Source: Karstenula rhodostoma CBS 690.94 (Eukaryota; Ascomycota; Dothideomycetes; Pleosporales; Didymosphaeriaceae). From it: a stretch of DNA of 64,000 nt. The stretch is from NCBI GenBank assembly GCA_010093485.1, contig MU001506.1, forward strand, positions 1,540,916 to 1,604,915, given 5' to 3'. Positions within the stretch are counted from its first letter, which is position 1. Every line of letters starts with the position of its first letter. The notes below the pieces were generated by a model. That model saw only the letters and a program-made list of their open reading frames with translations, had not been told where the DNA came from and did no database searches. Shown here in pieces: positions 1 through 12,335 of this stretch. Both the position numbers and the translations under genes were made by a program.

Positions 1-1073
1 TCCGGGCTGCGCGGGCTGATGGGCAGCGCAAACAGCCCGTCGTCGTGGTCGTCGTCCGGCGAGGGAGCGCCGCGCGACTGGAACGTGGGCGCGGCGGGTG
101 CAGCAAAGGCATCGAGGGACGCCATGCCAGCGTGCTGCTGCTGTGCGACGGTAGCGGGCGGCTCGATGCGTGCTGCGACCTTGCGGGCGGGCTGCTGCGG
201 GGGCTGGGGGGGTTTGGCTGCCAGTGTTGCGGGGCTGTTACCCTTGAACGCAGCAAAGGACGACACGGCCACGTCGGACGACTCGGGCGACAGCGGGTTT
301 GCAAAGGGGGCATTGCCGGGCTCCGTCTTCGCCGTGAGGTCCTTTTCGCTGGTGCCCAGCTTCAGGCCGCGCAGCTTCTCCATCAAGCGGCCGCCGCCGG
401 GGGAACGAGGGCTCGCAGGCCCCAGAGGCGCAACCGTGGGCTCGGCGAGCTGGATGCTGAGGCCTGCAGGCTTTGCGTTGACGCCGAACGTCTGCTCAAT
501 CCACTCCTTCTCTTGCACGGCCATGAGGAAGCCGATGCCCTCGACGTTGCTCTGCGACTCGGCCTCGATCTCCTTCTGCAACACCTGCAGCCGCTTCTTC
601 GCCCAGATGGTGTGGAGGATGCCCTTCCTGCCCGTGGCGCGCGCCGACGCGCCCAGCTCGGGCGGGAAGATGGCGGGCAGCGGGTTGGTGTGCCAGACCA
701 CGGACTTCCGGTCGACGTCGTGCGGGCGGTGGGTCAGCGTCAGGCTCGAGGGCACGGCGACGCCCGGGGCGAGCATGAAGTAGATGCGGTTCACGTCGTT
801 GCTCGGCTGGTCCTCGGCCGGCAGCACCGTCGTCTTGCCCTTGCCCTCCCACGAGATGTGCCATTCGCCGCGCACGCCGCGTGTTGAGGCGTCGTCCTCC
901 CACTCGACCATGAGGATCTTGGTGCCTTCCCTGCCATGGCCCGCCTCGAACTCGAAGCGGGCGAGGGCGTTGGTGTTGGAGATGCCGGGCGACTCGACCT
1001 CGTCCGTCAGGGCGCCTGGGCGGGTCGCCGTGTCCACTGCAGGAAACGGTGGATACGCAGCCGGAGTCGACAT
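1..1073 (-). CDS. Conserved-looking fungal protein of unknown function, 3' part missing
   Basis: An open frame runs from an ATG at 1073 to the left edge without a stop: 357 codons are visible and the C-terminus lies outside the window. I do not recognise a named family. Residues 1-160 look like a folded domain rich in aromatic and charged residues; around residue 50 is the motif KILMVEWEDD, followed by GEWHISWEGKGKTTVLPAED. A basic, helical-looking stretch (IWAKKRLQVLQKEIEAES) follows. The rest is disordered and rich in Pro, Ser, Gln and Ala, with repeated SPR/SPGG and PQP motifs that could be kinase or SH3 sites (inference). The start has an acceptable context (A at -3) and no splice signals are needed. 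Coding is seen directly; function is unknown. Confidence 0.75.
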   Translation of the reverse strand, partial: MSTPAAYPPFPAVDTATRPGALTDEVESPGISNTNALARFEFEAGHGREGTKILMVEWEDDASTRGVRGEWHISWEGKGKTTVLPAEDQPSNDVNRIYFMLAPGVAVPSSLTLTHRPHDVDRKSVVWHTNPLPAIFPPELGASARATGRKGILHTIWAKKRLQVLQKEIEAESQSNVEGIGFLMAVQEKEWIEQTFGVNAKPAGLSIQLAEPTVAPLGPASPRSPGGGRLMEKLRGLKLGTSEKDLTAKTEPGNAPFANPLSPESSDVAVSSFAAFKGNSPATLAAKPPQPPQQPARKVAARIEPPATVAQQQHAGMASLDAFAAPAAPTFQSRGAPSPDDDHDDGLFALPISPRSP

Positions 1074-1858
1074 TGGTGCGCGGGTGCGGAGAGGCGGCGG
1101 AGGGCGGAGGCGCGTTGCTGGAGGCGTGGTTGTCTGCGCGGTGGGGGCCGGATGCCCTTGGGAGTGCTGCGTTGATGTAGACGGCAAATTGCCTTTAGAG
1201 CCATCTCCGCCGCCGCCAATGCGAGACGGTCAGCTGACGACGGACCTATCTGCTGCACAGAGGTGCCATCTCCGCCGAGCTGAACCGTCCGCGCAGCTGC
1301 CGCTCGTCGAGCCTCGTGCCTCGAGCGCCCGCCTTCTTCACAACCACCGACCTATGTTTAGTCCGGAACCCTCCGGTAGGCGGCCAATCACATGGCGCCC
1401 GGCACCGTTCTGGCATGGTTCAAGCTTCCATTCACTGCTACCTTCTACTGCGGGGCCCCTCAGGACCCCGTCGGATATGATACACCAAGTATGCGCAGTA
1501 GCTGCACTAGCCTCTGCGCCTCTCTCCCAGCCCACTCCTCGACCGAAGCCTTCGGTCAGCCGTAACTGTCGTCAACCATGAGATCCTTCCAGCGCCGTGA
1601 GTACGTACTGCCGCTCCATGCCACCTCGCCCGGCATGCGGCCCAGCTCCTTCAGCTTCCCCCCCATATAAAAATTACAACGTGGGTATAACGCGTGTCAA
1701 GGTACTATTTGCAAACAAGAGGCAATGCGCAGTCGCCGTGGTGCCAATCGCCCGCACGCGACACCATCGCCATCGCCACGAGAAGAGAAGAGAATGATGC
1801 AAAAACGCTGATCTTCCTGACCGGGATGCTGTGCTGTCCAGCAGCAGGGCCGAGATCT
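1074..1858. other. Intergenic region between two minus-strand genes
   Basis: This holds the promoter of the left-edge gene and the 3' region of the Zn2Cys6 gene. I see CT-rich stretches and a TATAAAAA run near 1665, which is on the plus strand and so is not clearly assigned to either gene. No convincing ORF. Confidence 0.5.
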
Positions 1859-3960
1859 CTAGATCAACAGGAAATCCCAGCCTCTTTGTCGCATCGTGTC
1901 CCGCCAGTGGACACATTGTTTGTCGCCGTTTGCGAGGGCGGCATCGTTCACGCGCCATACTTCCTTGAGCAGCTCTTTCATCCTACCAAACGATCCAAAG
2001 TCCGAAGCCTCGCCCAATCGGTTGGCTCGTTCCGAGAACATCGTGCGGAAAGGTGAGTTGGGCAGCGACACGGAGCCGGCAATCAGGAGCGGCCACACCA
2101 GAGAAGTATCGAAACCATCAGGACCCGCTGGAATGTACTCCATGGTGTCACTCAGAGCGTTCACCATGTTCGCGATCACGCTTCCCTGAGTGCGATCAAA
2201 GTTGGGAACCAAGCTGCAGAGATAGATGCGAGCAGCCAACCGGAACACGGCCGTCAGGTTCGTGCTGAGCTGCTTTGGTCGTATGGCGCCAGTCGACGAG
2301 TACGGGTTTCTCACAGTACCTGGCGGCGGCTCGGAGAGGCTGATCTGATCGCCGACGTGCTTGATGTGAGCGCAAAGTTGTACTTCGTCCATGTTGTCCA
2401 TCTTCAGGGCTTCGAGGCATGCAATCTCGGAGATCAGATACATGATCCTATCATCGCATCCCATGAGTTCTGCGAGGCCGGACGGCGAATCTGCAATCAG
2501 CTTTTCTCGGTACGTGTCCGCAAACACGGGAGTTCGCCCGAGCATAGTTGCACCGAGGATGTCAATCCAAGATGTGAGGGTCATGTTGAAGGGTGGCTGC
2601 GCGTGTGGTTGGCCGTTTAAAGCGACAAGTTGCGCCGGGAGTTCAAGTCTCTGCGCCAACTGCGTCGTGGCCAGAAAATGCGAGTGCCACTTGACGTCAA
2701 TGGCGTCGCCCACGGCCTCCGCTGCGGGACCATCATCCGCGCGACCGACCGAGCACTGAAAGAGGATCATGCCGAGGGTAGCCTCGAGAGTCTGTGCGTG
2801 GTCAGTGTCGCGCTGGAATGCTTCGCAGAGCTCTTTGATCGCCTCATAGCGATGGTTCATGATGTCCCGATCGATCTGTTCGCCCTGGATCCGCTCGGTA
2901 GCCTTGAGGTGTTCGGCAGCAACGCTCAAGCAGCTGTGAAGATAGGTCTTGTTGGTAGCTAATGCAGGGAGTATGATATCTGAACGTGCCGAGCCGTGCT
3001 GGTTTACTTCGAGGATGGGAAAAACCAACCGGACAACATTTTCTATGAAGTGGTTGAGCAGGTATTGGTCGCATTCATCGACTGGAATCATGGCTTGATG
3101 TGACGGGCTGAAGGACCCATGAGGGAAATCGAAGACTTGGAAGTCCAGAGGCTCCTCTGCAAAAGACTCCCGACGACTTTCGAAATAATCTTGCTGTATC
3201 CAGTTTTCGGTTGGGAACGGGTGGCCGGTAACGGGTGGTGTTTGGTACGTGCTAAAAGTGGAAATCGTAGAATCTCTTCGAGTCGGAATGTCGTCAATGA
3301 ATAGTTGGCTTTCCGTTTTGATATCAACCTCGTAGGGGGCAAACTGTCCAGCATGGTGGAACGAGGGAGCGAACATGGGAGGCGGCATGGATATCGAATC
3401 ATACAGTCCAGGGGTAGACACGGCGTTGAAATTGTAATCCAAGGAATTTTGGGAGTCGACTGATGGTGCACGGGTGCATCCAATGCCGTCCGAGTAAGTG
3501 TCGGAAGTAGGTAGAGAGTGACATAGGCCGGGTGGGGTTGTTGCGCTCATCGCAATGCCCTGTTGGCTCTTTTCTTGGAGCTTTGTCCGTTTGATGATGT
3601 TCTTGATGCGCTCTTTCTGGCCTTTCCTTGTCTCGCTGCTGCTCCACCACATGGGTCTTTTGTATTCACATTGCAGTCCAAGGTGCTTGCATGCGCGGCA
3701 CGACGGCTTTGCTTCATCGCACTTCTTTCGCCTCAATCGGCATGTGAAGCAACCTGCGCAGTCGTGTTAGCCAGCGCGAAGAGCGGGGACCCCTGCACAG
3801 AAGCCAGAAAGCATGACTTGCCTGTTCGCGAGCGACGGTGCATCTTTGCAGCGGCTTGTTTGGCTGCATTGGCTGCATTGGCCGCATTGGCCGCATTTGT
3901 AGTTCCTACCATGTTGGCAGATAGTTTGGCAGCGGACGATGGCGCTGAAGAGGAGGACAT
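1859..3960 (-). CDS. Zn2Cys6 fungal transcription factor
   Basis: Two exons, 3960-3822 and 3753-1859, give 677 aa. The 68-nt intron starts with GC (CAG|GCAAGT), a recognised minor donor class; using it restores the frame and joins RTG to CFTC, completing the zinc cluster. The cluster has cysteines at about 48, 51, 58, 65, 68 and 75 (C-x2-C-x6-C-x6-C-x2-C-x6-C) and is followed by a basic linker that continues into a helix (KERIKNIIKRTKLQEKS). The C-terminal two thirds resemble the fungal-specific regulatory domain (Fungal_trans_2 type), with FQCSVGRADD and WIDILGATMLGRTP-like segments. Exon 1 carries a short NAA tandem repeat (DNA 3861-3896, 9-bp units). It should be a nuclear DNA-binding regulator; its targets cannot be told from sequence, and no metabolic cluster surrounds it. 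Confidence 0.9.
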
Positions 3961-6730
3961 GGACAGCTCATGTACTTCGGGTCCAGTACGGTGGTTTATG
4001 AAAGGCTAGTAAACAATGCGGCAATAAGGACTAACGCGGCGCGCAGCGGGAGGGATCGCAAGGGACAGGTTAGCAAAGCTCGACCAGGGTTGCTCTTAAT
4101 TAAAGATTGGTATTTCGAAGCCAGCTTCGAAGTGAGAGGAGCGCGAGCAAATTATGGACGTCTGCCGTTTCTGGAGAAGGAAGATAAAGGTTATGTACCA
4201 TAAGAGAGCCACAAATGGTACAATGCTAGCAAAATCAACCGAGTCTATTCTTGGACATGGCCAGGCGGTCAAATGGGATCCTCCAACAGGACGAGAGGGA
4301 AATGAAACGATGATTGGTCCGTTGATGGTTACCTGCAGATTGAGGTTGAAATTAGGGGCATTTACCAGAGGGTGCAGCTATTTTTGCCTCCATTTTACCC
4401 GCCAGCTCGGACCTCATCCCACTCTGTGCGCACCTGCATGGGGCTACCTCGACGAAGGCAGCCCCCGCATGGTTTTTTTAGCACTAAATGACCCATTTTG
4501 GGCAGGCTACCTCCCGGGACTTTCACATTTGGCCCCTCCTCAACCCCCAGCACAACAACTGAACAGTGCACCCGAGAGCAGATCGAACACTCGCAGCGGA
4601 TGCGATAACTGGCCGGCCCGAGCAAGTTGGCGTTCGCTCTGACCAGGTGGATCTGCGAAACTGCAATATTGCCAAGCGCGTATCCGAATGCTGCATGTGT
4701 GCAAATGAATTCCAGCGTAGTGGGACGTAGGCGTGGAGTCGGCTTGGGCTTGAGCTACCAAGGATTCGCAGCGCTCGTGATGTTCAGATGGTACGAGCAG
4801 AAGCGGTGGAGCTTCAACGCGCACCGCGTCGCTACTCGTGGGCCAATGTGCGACGTGTCGTGGCGGGCGGACATGGCGATACACTTGACTTGGTCAGTGG
4901 AGGCCGTCCAGCAGCTCGGGGGTCCATGTCGACTGATTCGCTTCAACATCTGCCGTGATCATCTCCACGGCAAGAGCTGACCAAAAGGGGGAGGTCGGTC
5001 GAGGACGAGGTTGGAGACGGTGCGACGTCGTGGACTAGCCAGGGTGTGACATGGAGAAGCGACGGGATCAAAAGCAGGATGTTCGTCGTGAGTGGTAGAG
5101 ACATATGGACGGAGTTGAATTTTGCATGACAAGCTTTAGATTGACCCCACCGCCCATCCAATTGCAGGGCTTATCAGCCACGAGACTAGGTTCGTGATGA
5201 CAGGGGCCACATCGGTTGGATTTCGTGCATCCGTTCCCTTCTGATACCATCCGCGATAGCCTCTTCGGGTTAATTAGCTGCAAATAAAAGTCCCATAATT
5301 AGCCAGTGCAGGATGAGGTGGTGGACGGCTGCACCACGCTAGCACTCTCCCGCTCGAGCATGCATGGCGTCTACGGGATGGTATTGGTTACCGACCACTG
5401 TAGTCAATACTTGATCGCTCTGCGAATGGACCTCTTGTAGCAGGTACTTGGTTGGGCCACTCTACGCGTAGGAAGCTCACCTGACAGCGCGCATCTTAGT
5501 CTGGGCATCGTGGTATCCGCTATAAACGTGCTCTTGCCGTGCCTGTCGCAGGTCGGATGGCCATGGCAGGCGAGCCCGGATCTTGGACGTCGGAATGAGC
5601 TGCGGTTCCTAGCGAGGATGCGGGTCCTGGATGGGCGGCCTGCCGTGTTGTTGCACCCGTGAGAGCCGATTCTGCTTCCTGTACATGACTCGGAAGGGCC
5701 GAGTGACGTGCCAGCAGCTTCTGCGATTGGCAGAGCCTCTGCAGGCCTGAACAGCTTTGGCACGAATGGCACGAATGGCACGAAATGTGGAGGCCCGAAC
5801 AAGCTCGTTTGGAGGTGGAGAGGAGGTCGGACGTAGAACGGCTGCAGCGTCGAGCTCGCCTTGGCCCAACGGTTGAAGACTCATGCATGTTGGGCTGACG
5901 CATGGCGTGCAAAGGCTGGAGGCCAGCCAGAGGGCTTGATTTGCCTCTGGTAGGCACGTCTCGACCAGTCCATGGTGGAGCGACGGAGCACGAGATAGCC
6001 AAAGTGGCCAAGCCCGCATGAAGGTGCGGTCATGTGAGGAGAGGGTTGGCGCACTTCTGAGCAGCTGTTGGCTGGCAGGGCGACGACGGTGGCATCAAGG
6101 CTCGCACAAGTGTCGCACAGGCATCCCTTGGGACGAGGACGAGGACGAGGGTGAGGACGGGGACGACGGTAGCCGGAAGAGCGGTCTGCGAGCGGACACG
6201 CGAGGTCACGCTGGCGCCGTGCTGCTGCCCGACGGGAGCAGGTGCGCCGAGTCTCGAGTCGTCTCGAGGCAGCGTGTTGCACGGCGGACGGCGGACGGCG
6301 GTCGACGTGTTTTATGCGGCTCCCGGGCTTCTACGACGAGCAGCAGTCGCAGGCCGTGGCACGGTGCGATGGGCAATGGGCCTGAGGGAAGGGGCCGTGG
6401 CCCGCGTGGCGTGGCGTGCGATACAACCATGTTCCAATATTTGATCGGTGCAGGGTGGCGGGCATGCCGTCGCCGTCCATGTCGAGTGCATCCTGATTCC
6501 TTTGCCAGTGCATGAGTCAGCAGCAGCAGCAGTCACTGGACCGCGGCGGCCAGCGCCTCATCGGCTCGAAGCCGGGTGGTGCCTACATGCTGTGTATGCG
6601 CGGGAGCCGTGGCCTCGACTCGACTCTACTCCCCTCTACTCTACTCCACGCGCAGGGCGGCCGTGTGCAGCCCGTGGTGGGCGCCGACGAGGTTGACACT
6701 CGCAGCAACACGCTCTACCTCCCCCTGGAC

Positions 6731-6763
6731 GTCCACCACGTCCACCACGTCCACCACGTCCAC
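6731..6763. repeat. 9-bp tandem repeat (GTCCACCAC)
   Basis: Three perfect copies and a fourth degraded copy of GTCCACCAC in non-coding sequence upstream of the SAM/PH gene. A simple minisatellite; no function is evident. Confidence 0.85.
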
Positions 6764-7242
6764 CTCTACCAACCTACTATCTACCGTCTATTCTACCCAC
6801 GCGGCCGTCGTTGTGCGAACGAGCCCCTCTGCGGCGGGCGGGCGCCAGCGTGCCGAAGCGAAAAGCGAAGCGAGGCGTGGGGCTCTCCAGCTAGGCCCGA
6901 GGCGGGGCATTTAGCGGCCCGACCAGCGAATCGCGCCCGCCAGCGCTGCCAGCCCTCTCATCGTCTCCGACTACGCGCCCGCTCAATCATCGCTGCATGT
7001 CGCCCGGCACCCTCTGCCTCCCCATTGGCGCCGCCCCCAGGCCCTGTCTGCCGCCCAATGCCCTCACTGGACGCCAGAAGCCAGCACTGTGCTGTCTCTG
7101 CACGCACTGCATTCACCTCGTCGAACCCTCGTCTCCCTCTCCGCGACCTCCTCGCCGAGCCGCTACATTAACTCCACCAAGTGCCCTCTGCCCGCAGGGT
7201 CGCTCTGATCTTCAACAGCTGTGCCGCAATCCTGCGCTTACC

Positions 7243-7275
7243 ATGGTTGCATCATCCACCCGGAGCCCCAGATAG
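7243..7275 (+). promoter_or_regulatory. Upstream ORF (10 codons) in the SAM/PH leader
   Basis: An ATG in good context (ACCATGG) opens a 10-codon frame, MVASSTRSPR then TAG, ending 55 nt before the proposed initiator ATG at 7331. If transcription starts upstream of 7243, it would be met first by scanning ribosomes and could lower translation of the main frame. The transcription start is not known. Confidence 0.4.
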
Positions 7276-7330
7276 AACCTTTCCGAGCACAGTCCTCCCA
7301 CAGTGTCCTGCTGCACTGTCGACGGTCCCC

Positions 7331-9915
7331 ATGGTAAGTCCATCTTCGCAGCTTTCTCACTGCCCCGCCCCTCTGTCTGACCCCCGTATAGCTGGCCACG
7401 ACGCCCGTCACCCCTCTGGAACCTAGCGAAATGTTTGAGCGCGGCAAGTCGCAATCGCTCTTCATCGGCGCCGTCTCTGCCCGGACTTCGCCGGAGCGTC
7501 CGACTTCAAACATTAGCGAAGCATATACAGACATCGAAGATGATTCGAGTGATTTCGAAGAGTATAGCCTCCGCTCCTCGGTAAGTCGTGCATTCAACAC
7601 ACGCCAATCTCACCTTTAACAACCAGCAGAACGACAACCGCAAAAGTCAGACTACCATCTCCACCTTTGAAGAGGTGCAGACCCCAAGAGACGAGATTCG
7701 ACCCCACTTCGCCGAATGGTACCTTCCCAAGCCTGTAGAGGGCCCAAGAGGCCCTCATCTATTCCGTTCTTCTCAGTCCTCAAGCGATTTTGATTTTGCT
7801 CTACAGCTGTCCCCCCTGTTCCCCAAAGAGCCACTGTCTCGCACCCAGACCTCGTTCCGTGGAGCGACTCCAGAGACGGTCGTTCCCAGAAGAGAGTACA
7901 ACAACATCGCTTCGGCCGTCGCTCATCTTGATAGCACAGAGGTACGCGCTTGGACATCTCAAGAGGTCGCGACTTGGATGTACCAGAATGGCTTCGAAGA
8001 CGACATCATCGACCGATTTGAGGCTCATGATATAACGGGAGCAGTCTTGCTCGACCTACAGTTCGACGATCTGAAGGAGCTGGAAATCCAATCTTTTGGC
8101 AAGCGCCACGAGCTGTGGAACCGGATCGATTCGCTGCGGACATCAGAGGGGCTCATTTCACCCGTGGCTGCAGCGCCCACTCCTTTCGAAGACATTGAGC
8201 GACCTTGCACAGAAGCAAGGCAGAGATCGAAGAGCAAGAACAGGGAGCGACGCCATCGTGACAAGTCTCGGGGCGTCGAATGCGATGGCGAGGATGCAAA
8301 AACCCCCATTACACCAGGAGGTGGCCGAAGGCGAAGAGGTCGGCGACACCGGAACCCCGGTGACGACATCATTACACCAGCCGAGTCCGTGTCCATTGTG
8401 GCCATTGAGCAGCTCCTGCCCAAGCCTCACAAATGCGCCAAGGGCGAGCGCTGTGCTAAATGGAGGAAGCAACAGAGACAACTTGCGAGGCTCCAAGAGG
8501 AGCATGGCTTCCCAATCTCGCCCGAGAACGGGGGACATATATTCATTGCTGGAGATCCAGGCAATGCTGATATCGCAGCACGTGCGGTTGATGATGTGTA
8601 CCGTCCAACTTCAGATGCGATTCCGTCTGTCGTAGCATCGTCCGACTTGCTGGGTCCCGGCCAGCTGCCCGAGTTCGACTTGAAGGAAGATGCTTTGCAG
8701 GCAGTACAGTCGCGTGATCCGCAAGACAACGTTCGTCAGTTCCTTACTCTGCAAGGTGTTCAGCAACCGTACACCACAGCAACGCCTATTGAGGCCCCCC
8801 CGACGCCACCAGTGGACATGTTTCCCCCTCGGCCGTCAACCGTACAACCTTACCACTTCTATCAGCACCACTCAGCTTTCTCAGCCTCTACATCGACACA
8901 CACGTCTGCTTCGTTTGACCTTTCCACTCCCGCTCTTTATCCTCCAGAATTCACCCCTGCACCTCACTTCAATTTGAAGACGCTGCCTAAGCTCAGCATC
9001 CCGCCTCCGCGTTCCATGTCTGCAGGTCCTCAGTGCAACGGTGCTCGCAGCGCTGTCCACGCTAGTCCGCAGCTAGTACCAGACACCGCCTTCTCGCCAT
9101 GCAGGACAGCATCTCCGACCGGTGTCTACCGGTTTGGCACGCCATTCTCTGAGATGGATGCTCCGGTAACAGCCATCCCTGCAGGACCTGTTTCACGTGA
9201 TACAAGCCAATCGGTACCACCCAACATGCAGTACAGGGACCCAGTGCAGCGAGTCGGGTCACGAGTTGATTGGCGCCGACCCTCGTTACCCCTACCGGCG
9301 CTCAACGAAGACCAAGTGTTCAGCCCAACGGGTCCGTCCGATGGAGATTCTGACACCTTGAATGAGACGCAGTTCTCCGGCGAAGACAGCCCCGTGTCCG
9401 ATCCCACTCTTACGGCAATACCGGATCGTGGCACTGTCAAGGGAGGGTTCGTGTACAACGGCGTGAACCACCATGGCTGGATGAAGAAGCGGCGCACCAA
9501 ATTGCTCCGCCACGAGTGGCAGGACCACCATTTTCGCCTGCAGGGTACCACGCTCGCCATGCATGCAAACGAGCTACCCTCGTCATCTGCATTGCAGACC
9601 ATCGACGTGGACGACTACGCCGTCGCGTGCTCATCACTTGCGTCAAACAAGCTCTCTGCCAAACTCCGTGCGTTGAAGTTCACCTCTGGCCACAAGGACA
9701 AGAACGGTGTCCCTGCTGCCTTCGAGTTCCAGCTTGTGCCCACGGCGCCCGGCAAAGGCGAGATTAGAAAGGTGTTGCCCAACGGCAAGGTACACCACTT
9801 CGCTGTCAAGTCGCGCGACGGCCGCATTGACTGGATGCGTGAGCTCATGCTGGCGAAAGCTCTCAAAGCCAAGAGCGATGGCTACGCTGTCGTCATCAAC
9901 GGTGCTGCTGTCTAG
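7331..9915 (+). CDS. SAM and PH domain protein (Boi-like)
   Basis: Three coding exons: 7331-7333, 7392-7580 and 7627-9915, 826 aa. The first contains only the ATG; its intron (GTAAGT, CTGAC branch, TATAG) joins in phase to LATTPVTPLEPSE. Intron 2 is 46 nt and ends CAGCAG, so a one-codon shift of the acceptor is possible. A SAM domain lies at about 169-235 (TSQEVATWMYQNGFEDDIID) and a PH domain at about 668-812 (GWMKKRRTKLLRHEWQDHHF), separated by a long disordered region with a basic patch (GGRRRRGRRHR near residue 290). The same SAM...PH order occurs in yeast Boi1/Boi2, which act in polarised growth and exocytosis, but I see no N-terminal SH3 domain. A cortical or polarity role is inferred. 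If the ATG exon is wrong, translation could begin at the in-frame ATG at 7431. Confidence 0.87.
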
Positions 9916-12335
9916 CTCGCCCTTTTCCTGGGCGAACTCAAAACAAACGCGCGAATTGTATTCGACGCTTATCTCTTTTTGTGTTTGGTTTTGCTTATTG
10001 CTAGCGTGCTAGCGATCGTTTGTTTTTGCTTTTACGATATCAATACCCCGTGACTTCTACCTTCGAGGTACACTGATGACTTTCTCATACCCTTATGGTT
10101 GCTTTCTTGGAGTCGAAGCAGCTGGTTTTCACTGTCCTCTCTTTCATCTGAGCAACTGCATACTTTACTCTGTTCGAAACTTGAAGAATTACGCTGGACT
10201 GCGAGGTTCGTTGAAGGAGCATACAGTTTGTCTTGCATTTTGGAGGGTGACGATGTGCTTGTTTGAGGCTCAGGAGCATTGGACATGACATGGTATGCGG
10301 CATAATGATGAACAAGGCATAAGGGTGTTAGCTATTTTTCATGAAATGAGACTATGAATTGAATGATAAACACTGCAAGTCGAACCCTTACGGCACTGTC
10401 CTTGCCAAAGACGAGGTTAATTTGTGCCCTTCACCTCGTTCTCGCTGGGGTAGATGTGACCGTAGTTGGAGCCATAGCATGATTGGTAACGTATAGCATA
10501 AAACACCGTGTTTTAATGCATCGTGCCGTGGCAAGGAACACAGGCGCATGGCATCACATGTGCACTTATTTTCGTTTCATTTCGGCTAGGATGCAAGATT
10601 CTGATAGTGAAGCTGGATGCTGGAGCGGAAGGAAGTTATGCTATGCAAAGTTCTGTCAAATCACACCCTGATCAAACTTTGTGGTGTAAATGTGTTTTGT
10701 GCTGGCTGCGCTTTACCTAATCTTTCGTCTACCTACTTACAACGCTTCATTTTGTGTTACTATTAGGCGGCAGTCGCAGTCAATATTTTTGTCTTCACTT
10801 TACGGGACACCACTTCGTGGTTCGTGTCAACAATCAATCGTCGACCCTCCAACCTCCTCGCTACATCCACCGACACAACTACAACCCCTGACAGAGTTCC
10901 GAAGCGCGGCATAAAGGGCTGCAGTTCTGATACGCTTGCATTTATGCGTGCCTTTCGATTGGCCCAAATTTCCGCTCGCGAGGGCTATCAGGTGGCTCGC
11001 GGGGTGAGATTACATACATGCGGAACATGGGAGTGCCGTTCGCCATTCGTGTTGTCCACCTAGGTTTGGTTCCGCTTGAACTTCTGTAAACCTCCAAACC
11101 CCACCATGGATCGCCAGGAGCTCCTCGCGGACTCGGTGTAGGTAGTAACTACGACATTTGTTCCAACTTTTTTGAGCTAGCTGATAAGTCATCGCATTCG
11201 GGAATGTATGGACGCTCCGTGCATGAGCTACCAAGTTCTGGTTCACGTCTACACGCTCGTTGCAATAGCTGGATGATCAAGGTTTTCTTGCGTGGTTCAT
11301 GCCATATTGTACACGGGAACGTTCTTTGTGGCATACAAAGAACCGATGGCGTTAGGTTACGAAAAAACACAGTACGCAAAAGAAAGGAGGGAAAACAAAA
11401 AGGGTGCGATGGTGTCCAGCACTACTGACTCGATTTGTGCAAGCCCAGGGTTGGATGGAAAATGGTGTGCGAATCGTACGTGACGTGCAAGAATAGGCCA
11501 CAGACTGAATGGATCAAAATAGGTTGGATTGTTTGACCACCAGGCATCAACGTTAATAGGCATACATCTGCTACTTGTATATGTGGAGGGCTCAAAATGA
11601 CTGCTAAATTTTCACCATACGAAGGCGGGAAAGCATAAATGCCTCTTCATTCCACTTGAAGCGATGATTGCATTAGGTCAAGGTTTGCTACACGGTATAT
11701 TTCCACATTTTAAGCGGTTCCATAATATATCGCGGTAGTAGTATTTGCTAGAACCTCTTTCAATAAAATTTACGCGGACCTGCTACCCGATCTTTGTCGC
11801 TACTTTGGAAGTGACCGCAGCGCCAAAAAGGAAGTTTATGGGCTATATAGCACTTTGCAGAAGTCGAAAATGGCACATACAGAGTTTAGACTATAATCAG
11901 AGTAATTTCAAGACGCGATTGAAAGGTCATCATTGACAATAGGGGAGCATGTGAATAGTTCAGATTCTGAACTGCTTTGATTGATTGACTGATACTTAAA
12001 TATTCCATAATATGGCAAAAGACTGGCCTTGTACCCGTCTAATTAAGTCACTACGGTGCGCTGTCGTGATAGCGTACGAGGACCAGTCTGCCCACGTACG
12101 CCTTCAGTCCACCGGCGGACGGACAGACGTACAGCGAGCCAATTTGCAAGGAATCGTTTGCGCAAAAAAGAAAATCCGATTTGTACACATGTCGCTCGAG
12201 TGGTAGCGGGCTCCGGAAGTCAATGGAGGCATTCCCGACAGCGTCAAGGGTCAGTAGAAGTGAAACTTGAGTTAAAGAATCCGAAGGTAGGTCCACACCA
12301 TCGTATCAAACCAACCCATGGTTCGACGACACGCT
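9916..12335. other. Intergenic, relatively AT-rich
   Basis: 2.4 kb between the SAM/PH gene and the pheromone-like gene. The first few hundred bases are probably the SAM/PH 3' UTR. I found no ORF with protein-like composition, no tRNA and no transposon remnant; AT content rises between about 11.2 and 12.0 kb. Confidence 0.5.

Larger units (their letters stand above)
3961..7330. other. Long intergenic region with short repeats
   Basis: About 3.4 kb between the divergent Zn2Cys6 and SAM/PH genes. Open frames here are short, overlap on both strands and are compositionally biased, so I call none of them. Visible structure: a GGCACGAAT triplet repeat near 5757-5783, GAC/GAG-rich sequence near 6135-6170, CTCTACT-type runs near 6625-6650, and pyrimidine-rich sequence from about 7000 onward that probably contains the SAM/PH promoter and 5' leader. 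Confidence 0.5.

Noticed and set aside
45..887. 280-codon plus-strand ORF and related frames at the left edge
   Set aside because: Antisense to a better minus-strand frame; composition (Arg, His, Leu) is typical of a shadow.
4154..7171. ORFs of 110-220 codons in the long intergenic region
   Set aside because: Low-complexity, overlapping in several frames and lacking splice partners or motifs.
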